Positions 48,203 through 55,508 of a stretch of 64,000 nt of DNA are shown here, in pieces. Position numbers and translations under genes: made by a program. Every line of letters starts with the position of its first letter. Positions within the stretch are counted from its first letter, which is position 1. The notes beneath the pieces were generated by a model, which made no database searches, was not told the DNA's origin, and saw only the letters and a list, made by a program, of their open reading frames with translations. This DNA comes from Alphaproteobacteria bacterium (GTDB taxonomy: Bacteria; Pseudomonadota; Alphaproteobacteria; SHVP01): contig VGES01000019.1 of the NCBI GenBank assembly GCA_016869765.1, positions 1 to 64,000 of the forward strand, in the 5' to 3' direction.

Positions 48203-49051
48203 ATGCGCCGGGGTTACGCCGATACGTCGCAGGGACAGATGCACTACTACGAGGCGGGCAAGGGCGCGCCGCTCGTCATGTTGCACGCTTCGCCGCGTTC
48301 GGGCCGGGTCTACGATCGCCTGATTCCGTTCCTCGCCGAACGCTATCGTGTGATCGCGTTCGACACGCTGGGCTTCGGGCTTTCGGATCCGCTGCCCGCG
48401 GGCGCGACCATGGAGAGCCTGGCCACGCGCGTCACCGAGGCGATGACGAGCCTCGGGATCAGGCAGGCGCACCTGTTCGGCTTTCACACCGGCAACAAGA
48501 TCGGCGCCGCGCTCGCCGCCAACCACGCCGATCGCCTGCACAAGTTCGTGCTGGTCGGCATGACCCACTCGATCGTCATCGACCGCGCCAAGCGCGACGC
48601 GGCGATCCTCGACCTCGTCAAGGACGGCATGAGCGGCAAAGTCCAGGATCCGGCGGCGGTGCGACTGCGCGAGTGGGCCAAGCTGGGCGGCTGGGTCGGC
48701 GGCATGTGGTTCAAGGCGGATGTGATCGACCGGCCGAATCTGTCCGAAGACCACCTCGACATGCTGGGCCAGGAGATCGTCGACAAGGTCCTGTCACGCC
48801 GGGCCTTCGACCCGATCTACCGCGCCAACTTCGCGTTCGATCTGACGGACGCCATGAAGCGCATCCCGGTGCCGACGCTGATCGTCGAACTGGTGACGCC
48901 GCAGGAGGAGCACCTCGGGCGCCAGGGCGAGGCGGTCAAGAAACTCTTCAAGAACGCCGAACTCGTGGTGTTCGAGCACACCGACCGCGGCGTTCTCGAA
49001 AAGGAACCGAACAAGTTGGCGAGCGCGGTGCTCGCGTTCCTCGCGAGGTAG
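48203..49051 (+). CDS. Alpha/beta hydrolase with GxHTG nucleophile elbow
   Basis: A 282-residue alpha/beta hydrolase. The oxyanion region is LVMLHASPRSGRVYD and the strand before the elbow is AHLFGFHTGNKIG. The nucleophile position in GFHTG is Thr96 instead of Ser, Cys or Asp. The likely His is in VFEHTDRGVLEKEP near the C-terminus. It follows the racemase-like gene by 11 bases and shares its orientation; a tRNA gene lies 125 bases downstream. Whether Thr serves as nucleophile or the protein has lost hydrolase activity is not clear from sequence. Confidence 0.82.
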   Translation: MRRGYADTSQGQMHYYEAGKGAPLVMLHASPRSGRVYDRLIPFLAERYRVIAFDTLGFGLSDPLPAGATMESLATRVTEAMTSLGIRQAHLFGFHTGNKIGAALAANHADRLHKFVLVGMTHSIVIDRAKRDAAILDLVKDGMSGKVQDPAAVRLREWAKLGGWVGGMWFKADVIDRPNLSEDHLDMLGQEIVDKVLSRRAFDPIYRANFAFDLTDAMKRIPVPTLIVELVTPQEEHLGRQGEAVKKLFKNAELVVFEHTDRGVLEKEPNKLASAVLAFLAR

Positions 49052-49175
49052 ACCGGCCGGGTCGGCGCGCGCCCGGAAGGCGATCCGTTGGCCGGGCGAT
49101 GTCGACGGCGATCGCCCAATTCGTCGGGCGGCGCCGGTGGCGCCCGCCCGGGCGCCTGCGCTAGGTTGGCGCCGC

Positions 49176-49251
49176 GGGCCCGTAGTTCAATGGTTAGAAC
49201 CCGCCGCTCATAACGGTGATGTTGCAGGTTCGAGTCCTGCCGGGCCCACCA
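49176..49251 (+). tRNA. tRNA with CAT anticodon (tRNA-Ile2 or tRNA-Met)
   Basis: A complete 76-base cloverleaf: acceptor GGGCCCG/CGGGCCC with A73 and encoded CCA (49249-49251), D arm GTTC-N8-GAAC, anticodon stem CGCCG/CGGTG with one G-U, loop CTCATAA (49207-49213), five-base variable loop and T arm GCAGG/CCTGC with TTCGAGT. The anticodon CAT is at 49209-49211. Initiator features (C1-A72 mismatch, three G-C pairs in the anticodon stem) are absent, so it is elongator Met or isoleucine-2, whose C34 would be changed to lysidine by TilS. The GC-rich acceptor is closer to Ile tRNAs. Confidence 0.95.
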
Positions 49252-49337
49252 CGCTTCTTCCTGGCAACGCATCGCGCAGCCACGTCAGTTTTCGCAGTGA
49301 ACGAGGTTCGCGGGCGGCACCGCGCGCTGGTTAGCGC

Positions 49338-50861
49338 TCACGGCTGCTCGCGCAGCAACTTGCGCTGGATCTTGCCCATCGCCCGGTCGCGCGGCAGCTT
49401 GTCCAGGAATCGGAACGACTTTGGCACCTTGTAGCCGGACAGCATCCGGCGGCAGTGCTGGGCGAGATCCTCGGCGGTGAGCGCGGCGCCCGGCTTGAGC
49501 GCGACGAAGGCGCGCACCGCTTCGCCCCACTGCGGGTCGGGCACGCCGACGATGGCGGCCTCGGCCACCAGCGGGTGCGCGGTCAGCACCTGCTCGATCT
49601 CCGCCGGATAGACGTTGGCGCCACCCGAGATGATCATGTCTTTCCGGCGCCCGACGATGTGGACATAGCCTTCCTCGTCGGCGTAGGCGACGTCGCCCAC
49701 GGTGATCCACTCGCCGCGGAAGAGCTCGCGGGTCGCCTCCGGGTTCTTCCAGTAGCCGTTGAAGTGGTAGGGCGAGCGTGAGAAGAAATCGCCAGCCTCG
49801 CCGGGGGCGACGTCGTTCCCCGACTCGTCCAGGTAACGCGCCTCGATCATGGGAAACAGTTGCCCGACCGAGTTGGGCTTGCGCCGCTGATCGGCCGGCC
49901 GCAGGTTCGTGAAGATGCCGCCCTCGGTCGAGCCATAGAGTTCGTGCAGCACGTCGGGCCCGAACAGGGCGATCGTCTTTTCCTTGAGCTCGATCGGGAA
50001 GGCCGCGCCGCCCGACACCATGACCTTGAGCGACCGCCGGTCATAGCGCCGGAACGGCGCCTCGCCCAGTCGGAGGAAGCGGTCGGCGTGGGTCGGCACG
50101 ATGTTGATGTTGGTGATGCGTTCCGCCTCGATGAGCCGCAGCGCCTGCTCGGCGTCGAACCGCGGCATGACGACCAGCGTGCCGCCGAAGAAGATCGGCG
50201 CCAGCCCGAACGTGAATCCGCCGCCGGTCGTGAGCGGGCACACGGCGAGCCCGCGATCCTCCGGCCCGAAACACTGGTATTCCGAGGCCATGCCGAACAT
50301 GACATGGACGCGCGAGCGGTGCGGGACGAGCGCCCCCTTGGGCGCGCCGGTCGTGCCCGACGTGTAGTGCAGCGCGAAGGTGTCCCACTCTTCGATGCCG
50401 TAGGAGCGATCGACCGGCTGGGCGCGGGACAACCAGTCTTCGTAGTTGCCGCCGACCAGAATAATCTCTTCCACCGTGTCGAGGGTGGCCTCACGCACCA
50501 CCGCCTCCTGATCGACGTGCGCGAACAGGAGCCGCGCCCCGGCGTTGTTGCAGATGTGGGCGAGCTCGCGTGCGGTCGATTGATGGTTGATGGTGGCGGG
50601 CGGCAGGCCGGCGGTGGCGAGCCCGCCGATGATCTCCATCAGCTCGAGGCAATTTGGCAGCATCATCGCGGTATGGCCGCGCACCCCGCCCACGCGGGCG
50701 TGGGCGCCGGCGGCGACGCGCCGCGCCCGCTCGGCGAGGGCGCGATAGGGGAGCCGGCGTTCGCCATCGATGATCGCCACCTTGCTCGGGAACCGTGCCG
50801 CAGCGGCGAACACGCCGTCGAAAATGGTGACCGGCCGGTAGGTGGTCGGTCGTGTCGTCAT
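49338..50861 (-). CDS. AMP-binding acyl-CoA ligase
   Basis: A 507-residue ANL-superfamily ligase. The P-loop-like motif is YTSGTTGAPKG (about 160-170), the second motif is LYGSTEGGI, GRRKDMIISGG is the hinge region, and the C-terminal Lys lies in LPRDRAMGKIQRKLL. These are the residues for adenylation and thioesterification, and all appear intact. It would activate a carboxylic acid with ATP and CoA. The start ATG 50861 overlaps the amidohydrolase stop (ATGA), so the two are coupled. Substrate is probably an aromatic or branched acid made by neighbouring enzymes; this is inferred. Confidence 0.88.
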   Translation of the reverse strand: MTTRPTTYRPVTIFDGVFAAAARFPSKVAIIDGERRLPYRALAERARRVAAGAHARVGGVRGHTAMMLPNCLELMEIIGGLATAGLPPATINHQSTARELAHICNNAGARLLFAHVDQEAVVREATLDTVEEIILVGGNYEDWLSRAQPVDRSYGIEEWDTFALHYTSGTTGAPKGALVPHRSRVHVMFGMASEYQCFGPEDRGLAVCPLTTGGGFTFGLAPIFFGGTLVVMPRFDAEQALRLIEAERITNINIVPTHADRFLRLGEAPFRRYDRRSLKVMVSGGAAFPIELKEKTIALFGPDVLHELYGSTEGGIFTNLRPADQRRKPNSVGQLFPMIEARYLDESGNDVAPGEAGDFFSRSPYHFNGYWKNPEATRELFRGEWITVGDVAYADEEGYVHIVGRRKDMIISGGANVYPAEIEQVLTAHPLVAEAAIVGVPDPQWGEAVRAFVALKPGAALTAEDLAQHCRRMLSGYKVPKSFRFLDKLPRDRAMGKIQRKLLREQP

Positions 50862-51727
50862 TTGGCCCTGGGCAGCTTGAACACGCGCCGGGCGTTGTCG
50901 CGCAGCAGCTTGCGCAATGGGCCGGGGCGTAAACCCAGCGCCAGGATCTCGCTCACGCCACGCTCGGGCGTGATTGCTGGCCAGTCGGTGCCGAACAGCA
51001 CTTTGTCCTGGCCGTAGGTGTTGATGTAGTGGACGAACGACTTGGGCCAGTGCTTGGGCGCATAGGCGTCCGAGCCGATGTAGATGTTCTCGTGCTTCCA
51101 GGCCATCGAGATCATCTCGTCGTGCCAGGGAAAGCCGATGTGGATGCCGATGATCTTGAGATCGGGGAAGTTGATCGCGACGCGATCGAGCGCGATCGGG
51201 AAATCGACGGCGGGAAAGCCGCGATTGCGCCGGTAGTTGAGGTTCTGGCCGACCTGGATCTGCACCGGCACGCCCAACTCGCTGCACTTGGCGTAGTAGG
51301 GGTAGTAGATCGCATCGTCGGGCGGACGCCGGAACCAGTGCGGATAGATGTGCGCGCCGACGAAGCCGTATTGGGTGACGGCACGTTCGAGATCTTCGAG
51401 GCCCTGCATGCCGCGCGTCGGGTCGATCCCAGCCAACCCGAACAGGCGATTGCGGTACGTCTTGCAGACATCGCGCACGCGCTCGTAGGGGATCTCGAAC
51501 GAGCCCTGTTCGCGCAGATCGCCCGCGCGCACGGCGAGCATCAGCGCCTGCTTGACCCCGGCCTTGTCCATCATCCGCAGGTAGTCGGGCAGCGGCACGC
51601 CGTTGCGGTAGCGCTTGGGGAAGCGGAGCTGGTCGAAGGTCTGGGGCGCGAGCCCGACCTGATCCAGGCGGATCTCCCGCGGCGTGACCAGGTTGCACAT
51701 GGCGTCGATGGCATCGGTGATGGTCAT
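50858..51727 (-). CDS. Amidohydrolase-2 family protein without the N-terminal HxH
   Basis: A 289-residue TIM-barrel protein of the amidohydrolase-related (ACMSD/gamma-resorcylate decarboxylase) group. Downstream elements are present: GAHIYPHWF, IIGIHIGFPWHDEM and VLFGTDWPAIT with the last metal Asp. The metal-binding DxHxH that should open the first strand reads DAMCN (residues 8-12), so both His are missing. The chosen start, ATG 51727, has GAGG five bases upstream. In-frame TTG codons upstream (51832, 51805) would add a hydrophobic signal-like sequence ending AAFAAG. It is the first gene of the coupled pair with the CoA ligase. Confidence 0.82.
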   Translation of the reverse strand: MTITDAIDAMCNLVTPREIRLDQVGLAPQTFDQLRFPKRYRNGVPLPDYLRMMDKAGVKQALMLAVRAGDLREQGSFEIPYERVRDVCKTYRNRLFGLAGIDPTRGMQGLEDLERAVTQYGFVGAHIYPHWFRRPPDDAIYYPYYAKCSELGVPVQIQVGQNLNYRRNRGFPAVDFPIALDRVAINFPDLKIIGIHIGFPWHDEMISMAWKHENIYIGSDAYAPKHWPKSFVHYINTYGQDKVLFGTDWPAITPERGVSEILALGLRPGPLRKLLRDNARRVFKLPRAK

Positions 51728-51858
51728 GGTGTCCTCGCGGGTGACCCCGGCCGCGAACGCGGCGGGCGTTGCCAGCGATGCTAGAACAACTCCAAACGCA
51801 ATCAATCGGTGCGTTGTCTCAGGTGCGGCCAACGTCGCCCGAGAATTGCTTGGTCTCG

Positions 51859-51876
51859 CCAGGGCGGGAGCCCTGG
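51859..51876. promoter_or_regulatory. Perfect inverted repeat in a divergent promoter region
   Basis: CCAGGGC-GGGA-GCCCTGG, a seven-base perfect inverted repeat with a four-base spacer, lies in the 203-base gap between the amidohydrolase gene (minus) and the RraA-like gene (plus). It is 54 bases upstream of the latter's ATG. It could be an operator for both transcription units or an RNA hairpin. No regulator gene is adjacent. Confidence 0.4.
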
Positions 51877-51930
51877 TGTTTGCAGGCCAAGGGCGGCGGA
51901 TAATGGGGAACCATTTCCGAGGGAGGACCC

Positions 51931-52608
51931 ATGTACACCGCGATCACCGATTTCGAACGTCCCGACCCGGCGCTGATCGCCCGCGCCGCCAAGACCTATT
52001 TCTTGTTCTTGGCGGCGGCCGCTGGACCGCGCCAGGTGATGGACTCGGGCATCAAGCCGCTGGTGCGCGAGTGGAAGATCTGCGGTCCGGCGTTCACGGC
52101 ACGCGCCGAGCATGCCGAGGACGTGGTGACGAGCTACGCCGCGAACTTCTACGCCAAGCCTGGGGACGTGATCGTCGTCGATGCGGCGGGGCGAACGGAT
52201 GTCGCCTGTTACGGGGCTTCGATGGCGCGCGGTGCCAAGCAGGCGGGCGCGGTCGGCGTCGTGATCGACGGCTGCTGCGAGTCGAGCAACGTGATCATCG
52301 ATCGCGAGAAGATGCCGCTCTTCGTGCGCGGCACCTCGCCCAACATCATCCCCCAGGAGCGGCCGGGCTGGCTCAATTGTCCGGTGATCTGTGGTCGGGT
52401 GATCGTCAACCCGGGCGACATCGTCTGCGGCGACGCCGATGGTGTCGTCGTCGTGCCCAAGGTCCGCGCCGAGGAGATCATTCGCAGCGCCGAGGAGCGC
52501 GGCGCGCCTTATCAAGGACCCAACAGCATCGTCAACATGCCGTTCCGCCAGAGCCACGCCGATCCCGTGGCGCGCTACCACAAGATGCCCGGCATCACCT
52601 GGCGCTGA
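51931..52608 (+). CDS. RraA-like / class II aldolase-like protein with altered RD motif
   Basis: A 225-residue RraA-family protein. The fold is marked by GDVIVVDAAGRTDVACYG, GAVGVVIDG and GDIVCGDADGVVVVP. In HMG/CHA pyruvate aldolases the motif after DG contains Arg-Asp, binding the pyruvate carboxylate and the metal; here it reads DGCCESS (113-119), with Glu117 and Ser118 in their place. The ATG follows a GGGAGGA ribosome site. The alpha/beta hydrolase gene starts three bases after its stop. It may be an aldolase with a changed substrate, a decarboxylase or a non-catalytic protein. Confidence 0.82.
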   Translation: MYTAITDFERPDPALIARAAKTYFLFLAAAAGPRQVMDSGIKPLVREWKICGPAFTARAEHAEDVVTSYAANFYAKPGDVIVVDAAGRTDVACYGASMARGAKQAGAVGVVIDGCCESSNVIIDREKMPLFVRGTSPNIIPQERPGWLNCPVICGRVIVNPGDIVCGDADGVVVVPKVRAEEIIRSAEERGAPYQGPNSIVNMPFRQSHADPVARYHKMPGITWR

Positions 52609-52611
52609 GCC

Positions 52612-53472
52612 ATGAGCATCGAAAGCTTTCGCGGCCCAGGCGGCGCGACGTTGCGCTACCGCCTAGACGACTTCACCGACCCGTGGAAGGACGCCCCCAC
52701 GATGGTGATGGTGCACGGCTTCGGCGGTTTCTCGGGCCGTTGGTACCGCTGGGTGCCGCCGCTCGCGGGGCACTTCAGGGTCGTGCGCTTCGACATCCGC
52801 GGCCTCGGGCTCTCCAAGGTGCCGGCCGAAACCTACGCCATCACCCTCGATACGCTGGCGCTCGATGCCATCGCGCTGCTCGATCACCTCAAGGTGAAGA
52901 AGGTCGTGTGGGTGGGCGAGCACACCGGGGCCCTGATGGGGGTCACGTTGGCCGGCCTCGTGCCGGAGCGTCTCCACGCCCTTTGCGTGATGGGAGCTCC
53001 GCTCAGGCCCTTGGACATCCCCGGCTTCCAACCCGCAGCGATCGCCAAGGCTCCGGAGGTGTTGGGCTTTCGCGAGAGCCTCGCCGGCATGCAGCGCTTA
53101 GGCATGCGGGCTTGGCTCGAAGCGTTCGCACGGGCGCTCGGTCGGTCGGATGAGTTCCCGCCGGGCTACAACGACTGGTACCTGGACCAGATGGCCGAGG
53201 AAGACGCGGTCCTGGTCGCCAAGTTTCGCAGCGGCATGATCGAGACGGACGTGCGCCCGCGCATTCCGCAAATCGCCGTGCCCACCCTCTGGGTCGAGGG
53301 CGACCGTATGGCGGTGCTCATCCCCGAATGGCGCGCGTTGGTCGCGGCCAACCCGCGCATCCGGATCGTCGACCTGCCGGGCCTGGGCAACGCCATCGCC
53401 TATCGCCAGCCCGAGGCCTGCGTCGCCGAGGTGAAGAAATTCCTCGCGGCGCAGGGCCTTTGGCCGGATTAG
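52612..53472 (+). CDS. Alpha/beta hydrolase with GEHTG elbow and no catalytic His
   Basis: A 286-residue alpha/beta hydrolase: oxyanion MVMVHGFGGFSGRWY, FDIRGLGLS, elbow WVGEHTGALMG with Thr105 where Ser is expected, and a C-terminal PGLGNAIAYRQPEA in which Asn260 stands at the place of the usual catalytic His (PGxGH). Two of three triad positions are thus changed. The gene is three bases downstream of the RraA-like gene and certainly cotranscribed. It shares the GxHTG feature with the hydrolase at 48203, but their sequences are otherwise only distantly alike. A binding or lyase-like role is possible. Confidence 0.82.
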   Translation: MSIESFRGPGGATLRYRLDDFTDPWKDAPTMVMVHGFGGFSGRWYRWVPPLAGHFRVVRFDIRGLGLSKVPAETYAITLDTLALDAIALLDHLKVKKVVWVGEHTGALMGVTLAGLVPERLHALCVMGAPLRPLDIPGFQPAAIAKAPEVLGFRESLAGMQRLGMRAWLEAFARALGRSDEFPPGYNDWYLDQMAEEDAVLVAKFRSGMIETDVRPRIPQIAVPTLWVEGDRMAVLIPEWRALVAANPRIRIVDLPGLGNAIAYRQPEACVAEVKKFLAAQGLWPD

Positions 53473-53475
53473 CCG

Positions 53476-53853
53476 CTAGGGCTTCTTGGCTGCGACGGCT
53501 TCGAGCTCGAGCAGCACTTCGGGTCGGGCCAGCCCTTTGACGTAGACGAGAGTGCCGGCCTGGGTGTGGCCGCGGAAGTGCTTCTGCCCGGCCTTGTAGA
53601 TCGCGCCGATGTCGCCGGGGTTCACCATGTAGAGGTTGGTCTTGACCACGTCGGTGACGTCCATACCCGCGTCTTTCAGGCTCTGCACGACCTTGCCGTA
53701 GACGACGTCGGCCTGGGTCTCGGCGTCGGGCGGCGTGTGGCCGTTGTCGTCGGTCGCCGTCTGGCCGCTGATGTAGAGGATGCGCGAGCCCGGCGGAATC
53801 TCGACGCTTCGTAGGTTATAGCCGTTCTTGGGGTTACGGATGATGTTGCTCAT
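53476..53853 (-). CDS. RidA/YjgF-family protein lacking the catalytic Arg
   Basis: A 125-residue Rid protein with the family segments ILYISGQTA, DVVKTNLYMVNPGDIGAIYKA (broken at 20) and EVLLELEAVA. RidA deaminates reactive enamines/imines and uses an Arg in the motif PARSxVEV; here the place reads QAGTLVYV, with Gly100 for Arg. Members without Arg (several Rid subfamilies) lack or have unknown activity and often sit in catabolic clusters. It is convergent with the hydrolase gene, three bases apart. Possibly it clears an unstable intermediate or binds a ligand. Confidence 0.87.
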   Translation of the reverse strand: MSNIIRNPKNGYNLRSVEIPPGSRILYISGQTATDDNGHTPPDAETQADVVYGKVVQSLKDAGMDVTDVVKTNLYMVNPGDIGAIYKAGQKHFRGHTQAGTLVYVKGLARPEVLLELEAVAAKKP

Positions 53854-53983
53854 GGGGCCCTCCCTGGATTGCCTGGACGCTAGGATCGCCAGCTATCGCG
53901 TCGCTGGCAACCCCGGCGGCAAACTCGCGCGTCGCCCGCCGCACGGTCCGGGGCTACAATGCGCTAACATGAGGAGGCTGACC

Positions 53984-55504
53984 ATGACGTTGGTTGCGAA
54001 AACGGGCGTGGTGGTGGTCGGGGCGCTGGCGGCGGCGCTGGCGTTGTTCGTCAACGGCGCGACAGCGCAGACCCTGCGCGTGGCCAACCTCGAGCCGCCG
54101 CCCAACCGCGGCGATCCGACGGGCCCGGGCCTGAGCTACCAACACGTCATCACCTGGGAAGCGATCCACGACGCGCTGACCACGATCGAACCCGATGGCC
54201 GACCGAAGGGCAATCTGGCCCTTTCGTGGGAGAACAAGGACCCGCTGACCTGGGTCTTCAAGCTGCGCCCGAACCTGAAATTCCATGCCGGCACGGCGTT
54301 CGACGCCGACGCCGTGGTTGCCGCGGTGCGGACGCTGCACTCCGACGACACCAAGAGGTTCGGAGTCGCGCTCTACAACACGCTCCGTCACATCACCGAG
54401 GCGCGCAAGGTCGACGACATGACCGTCGAGCTCAAGACCGCGGCACCGGGCCCCATCGTTCCGAGCGAGGCGGCGGCCCTGCGCATCGTCGATCCAAAGG
54501 TGTGGGCCGATCTCGGTCGCGAGAAATACGGCAACGCCCCCTCGGGCATCGGGCCGTTCCGGGTCACGGCTTGGGACAACACCAAGCTCGAGATGGCGCG
54601 CTTCGAAGGTGGACCGCGCCAAGCCAAGGTCGCCAACATCACCATGTTCTTCTTGCCCGAGCCGGCGACCCGGGTTCAGGCGCTGAACGGCGGCTCGGTC
54701 GACCTCGCGTTCACGATTTCACCCGATGCGGTCGACTTGGTCATCCGCAGCGGCGGGCGTATCCACCCGAGCGGTTCGCCTTCGATCCTGACGCTGACGT
54801 TCAACCAGGGCCAAGGCAAATACACGACCGATCTCAAGGTCCGACGGGCCTTCAACCTGGCGATGGACAAGAGCTACACCGAGACGCTGCTCAAGGGCTA
54901 CGCGAAGTACGTGGCCCAGCCGGCGGCCCGCAGCGTCAACGGCTATCAGCCCGACATCCAGCCCTACCCGTATGATCCCGCCGAGGCCAAGCGACTCCTG
55001 ACCGAGGCCGGCTATGGCAACGGCCTCAAGGCCGTGGCCGAAGTGGTGCTATCGAGTTCGGACGTCGCCAACGTCTTCACCAAGATCGTCCAGGACGTGA
55101 GCAAGGTCGGCATCGACCTCGAGATGCGGCAGATCCAGTTGGCCGACCTGAGCGCGCGCGGGACCGGCGTGAAGCCCTACGAGGGCGAGATTCACATCTC
55201 GAACTTCGGCTCCAATCCGGCGATGGACATGATGCGCCCGATCAATGCCTTCCACTCGTGCTCGAACCCACGCAAGTGGAGCTGCTTCCCCGAAATCGAG
55301 GCCGACATCGCGGCGGCCAACACCGAACTCGACACCACGAAGCGCAATGCGCTGCTGCGCAAGATCGCGCTGTTCTATCACGAGCGAGCGCCGAGCATCT
55401 GGGTCTACGAGCAGTTCCAGCTCGACGCGACCTCGGCCAAGGTGCGGAACTACAAGAACGAAAACTGGCGGGTGAACTGGGCCGATATCGAGATCCGCGG
55501 CTAA
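53984..55504 (+). CDS. ABC transporter substrate-binding protein, peptide/opine type (SBP_bac_5)
   Basis: A 506-residue periplasmic binding protein. The signal peptide GVVVVGALAAALALFVNGATAQ (residues about 8-29, broken by the AxA site ATA) precedes the mature start. Family marks are the region LALSWENKDPLTWVFKLRPN, KFHAGTAFDADAVV and RRAFNLAMDKSY. The start ATG 53984 was chosen for the AGGAGG six bases upstream; ATG 53969 is five codons earlier. No permease or ATPase gene is in the cluster, so it must use a transporter encoded elsewhere. The ligand may be the compound degraded by the neighbouring enzymes. Confidence 0.87.
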   Translation: MTLVAKTGVVVVGALAAALALFVNGATAQTLRVANLEPPPNRGDPTGPGLSYQHVITWEAIHDALTTIEPDGRPKGNLALSWENKDPLTWVFKLRPNLKFHAGTAFDADAVVAAVRTLHSDDTKRFGVALYNTLRHITEARKVDDMTVELKTAAPGPIVPSEAAALRIVDPKVWADLGREKYGNAPSGIGPFRVTAWDNTKLEMARFEGGPRQAKVANITMFFLPEPATRVQALNGGSVDLAFTISPDAVDLVIRSGGRIHPSGSPSILTLTFNQGQGKYTTDLKVRRAFNLAMDKSYTETLLKGYAKYVAQPAARSVNGYQPDIQPYPYDPAEAKRLLTEAGYGNGLKAVAEVVLSSSDVANVFTKIVQDVSKVGIDLEMRQIQLADLSARGTGVKPYEGEIHISNFGSNPAMDMMRPINAFHSCSNPRKWSCFPEIEADIAAANTELDTTKRNALLRKIALFYHERAPSIWVYEQFQLDATSAKVRNYKNENWRVNWADIEIRG

Positions 55505-55508
55505 CCCG

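Noticed and set aside
49176-49337. tRNA gene as an attachment site for a mobile element
   Set aside because: No integrase gene, no direct repeat of the tRNA 3' end and no change in composition beside it were seen.
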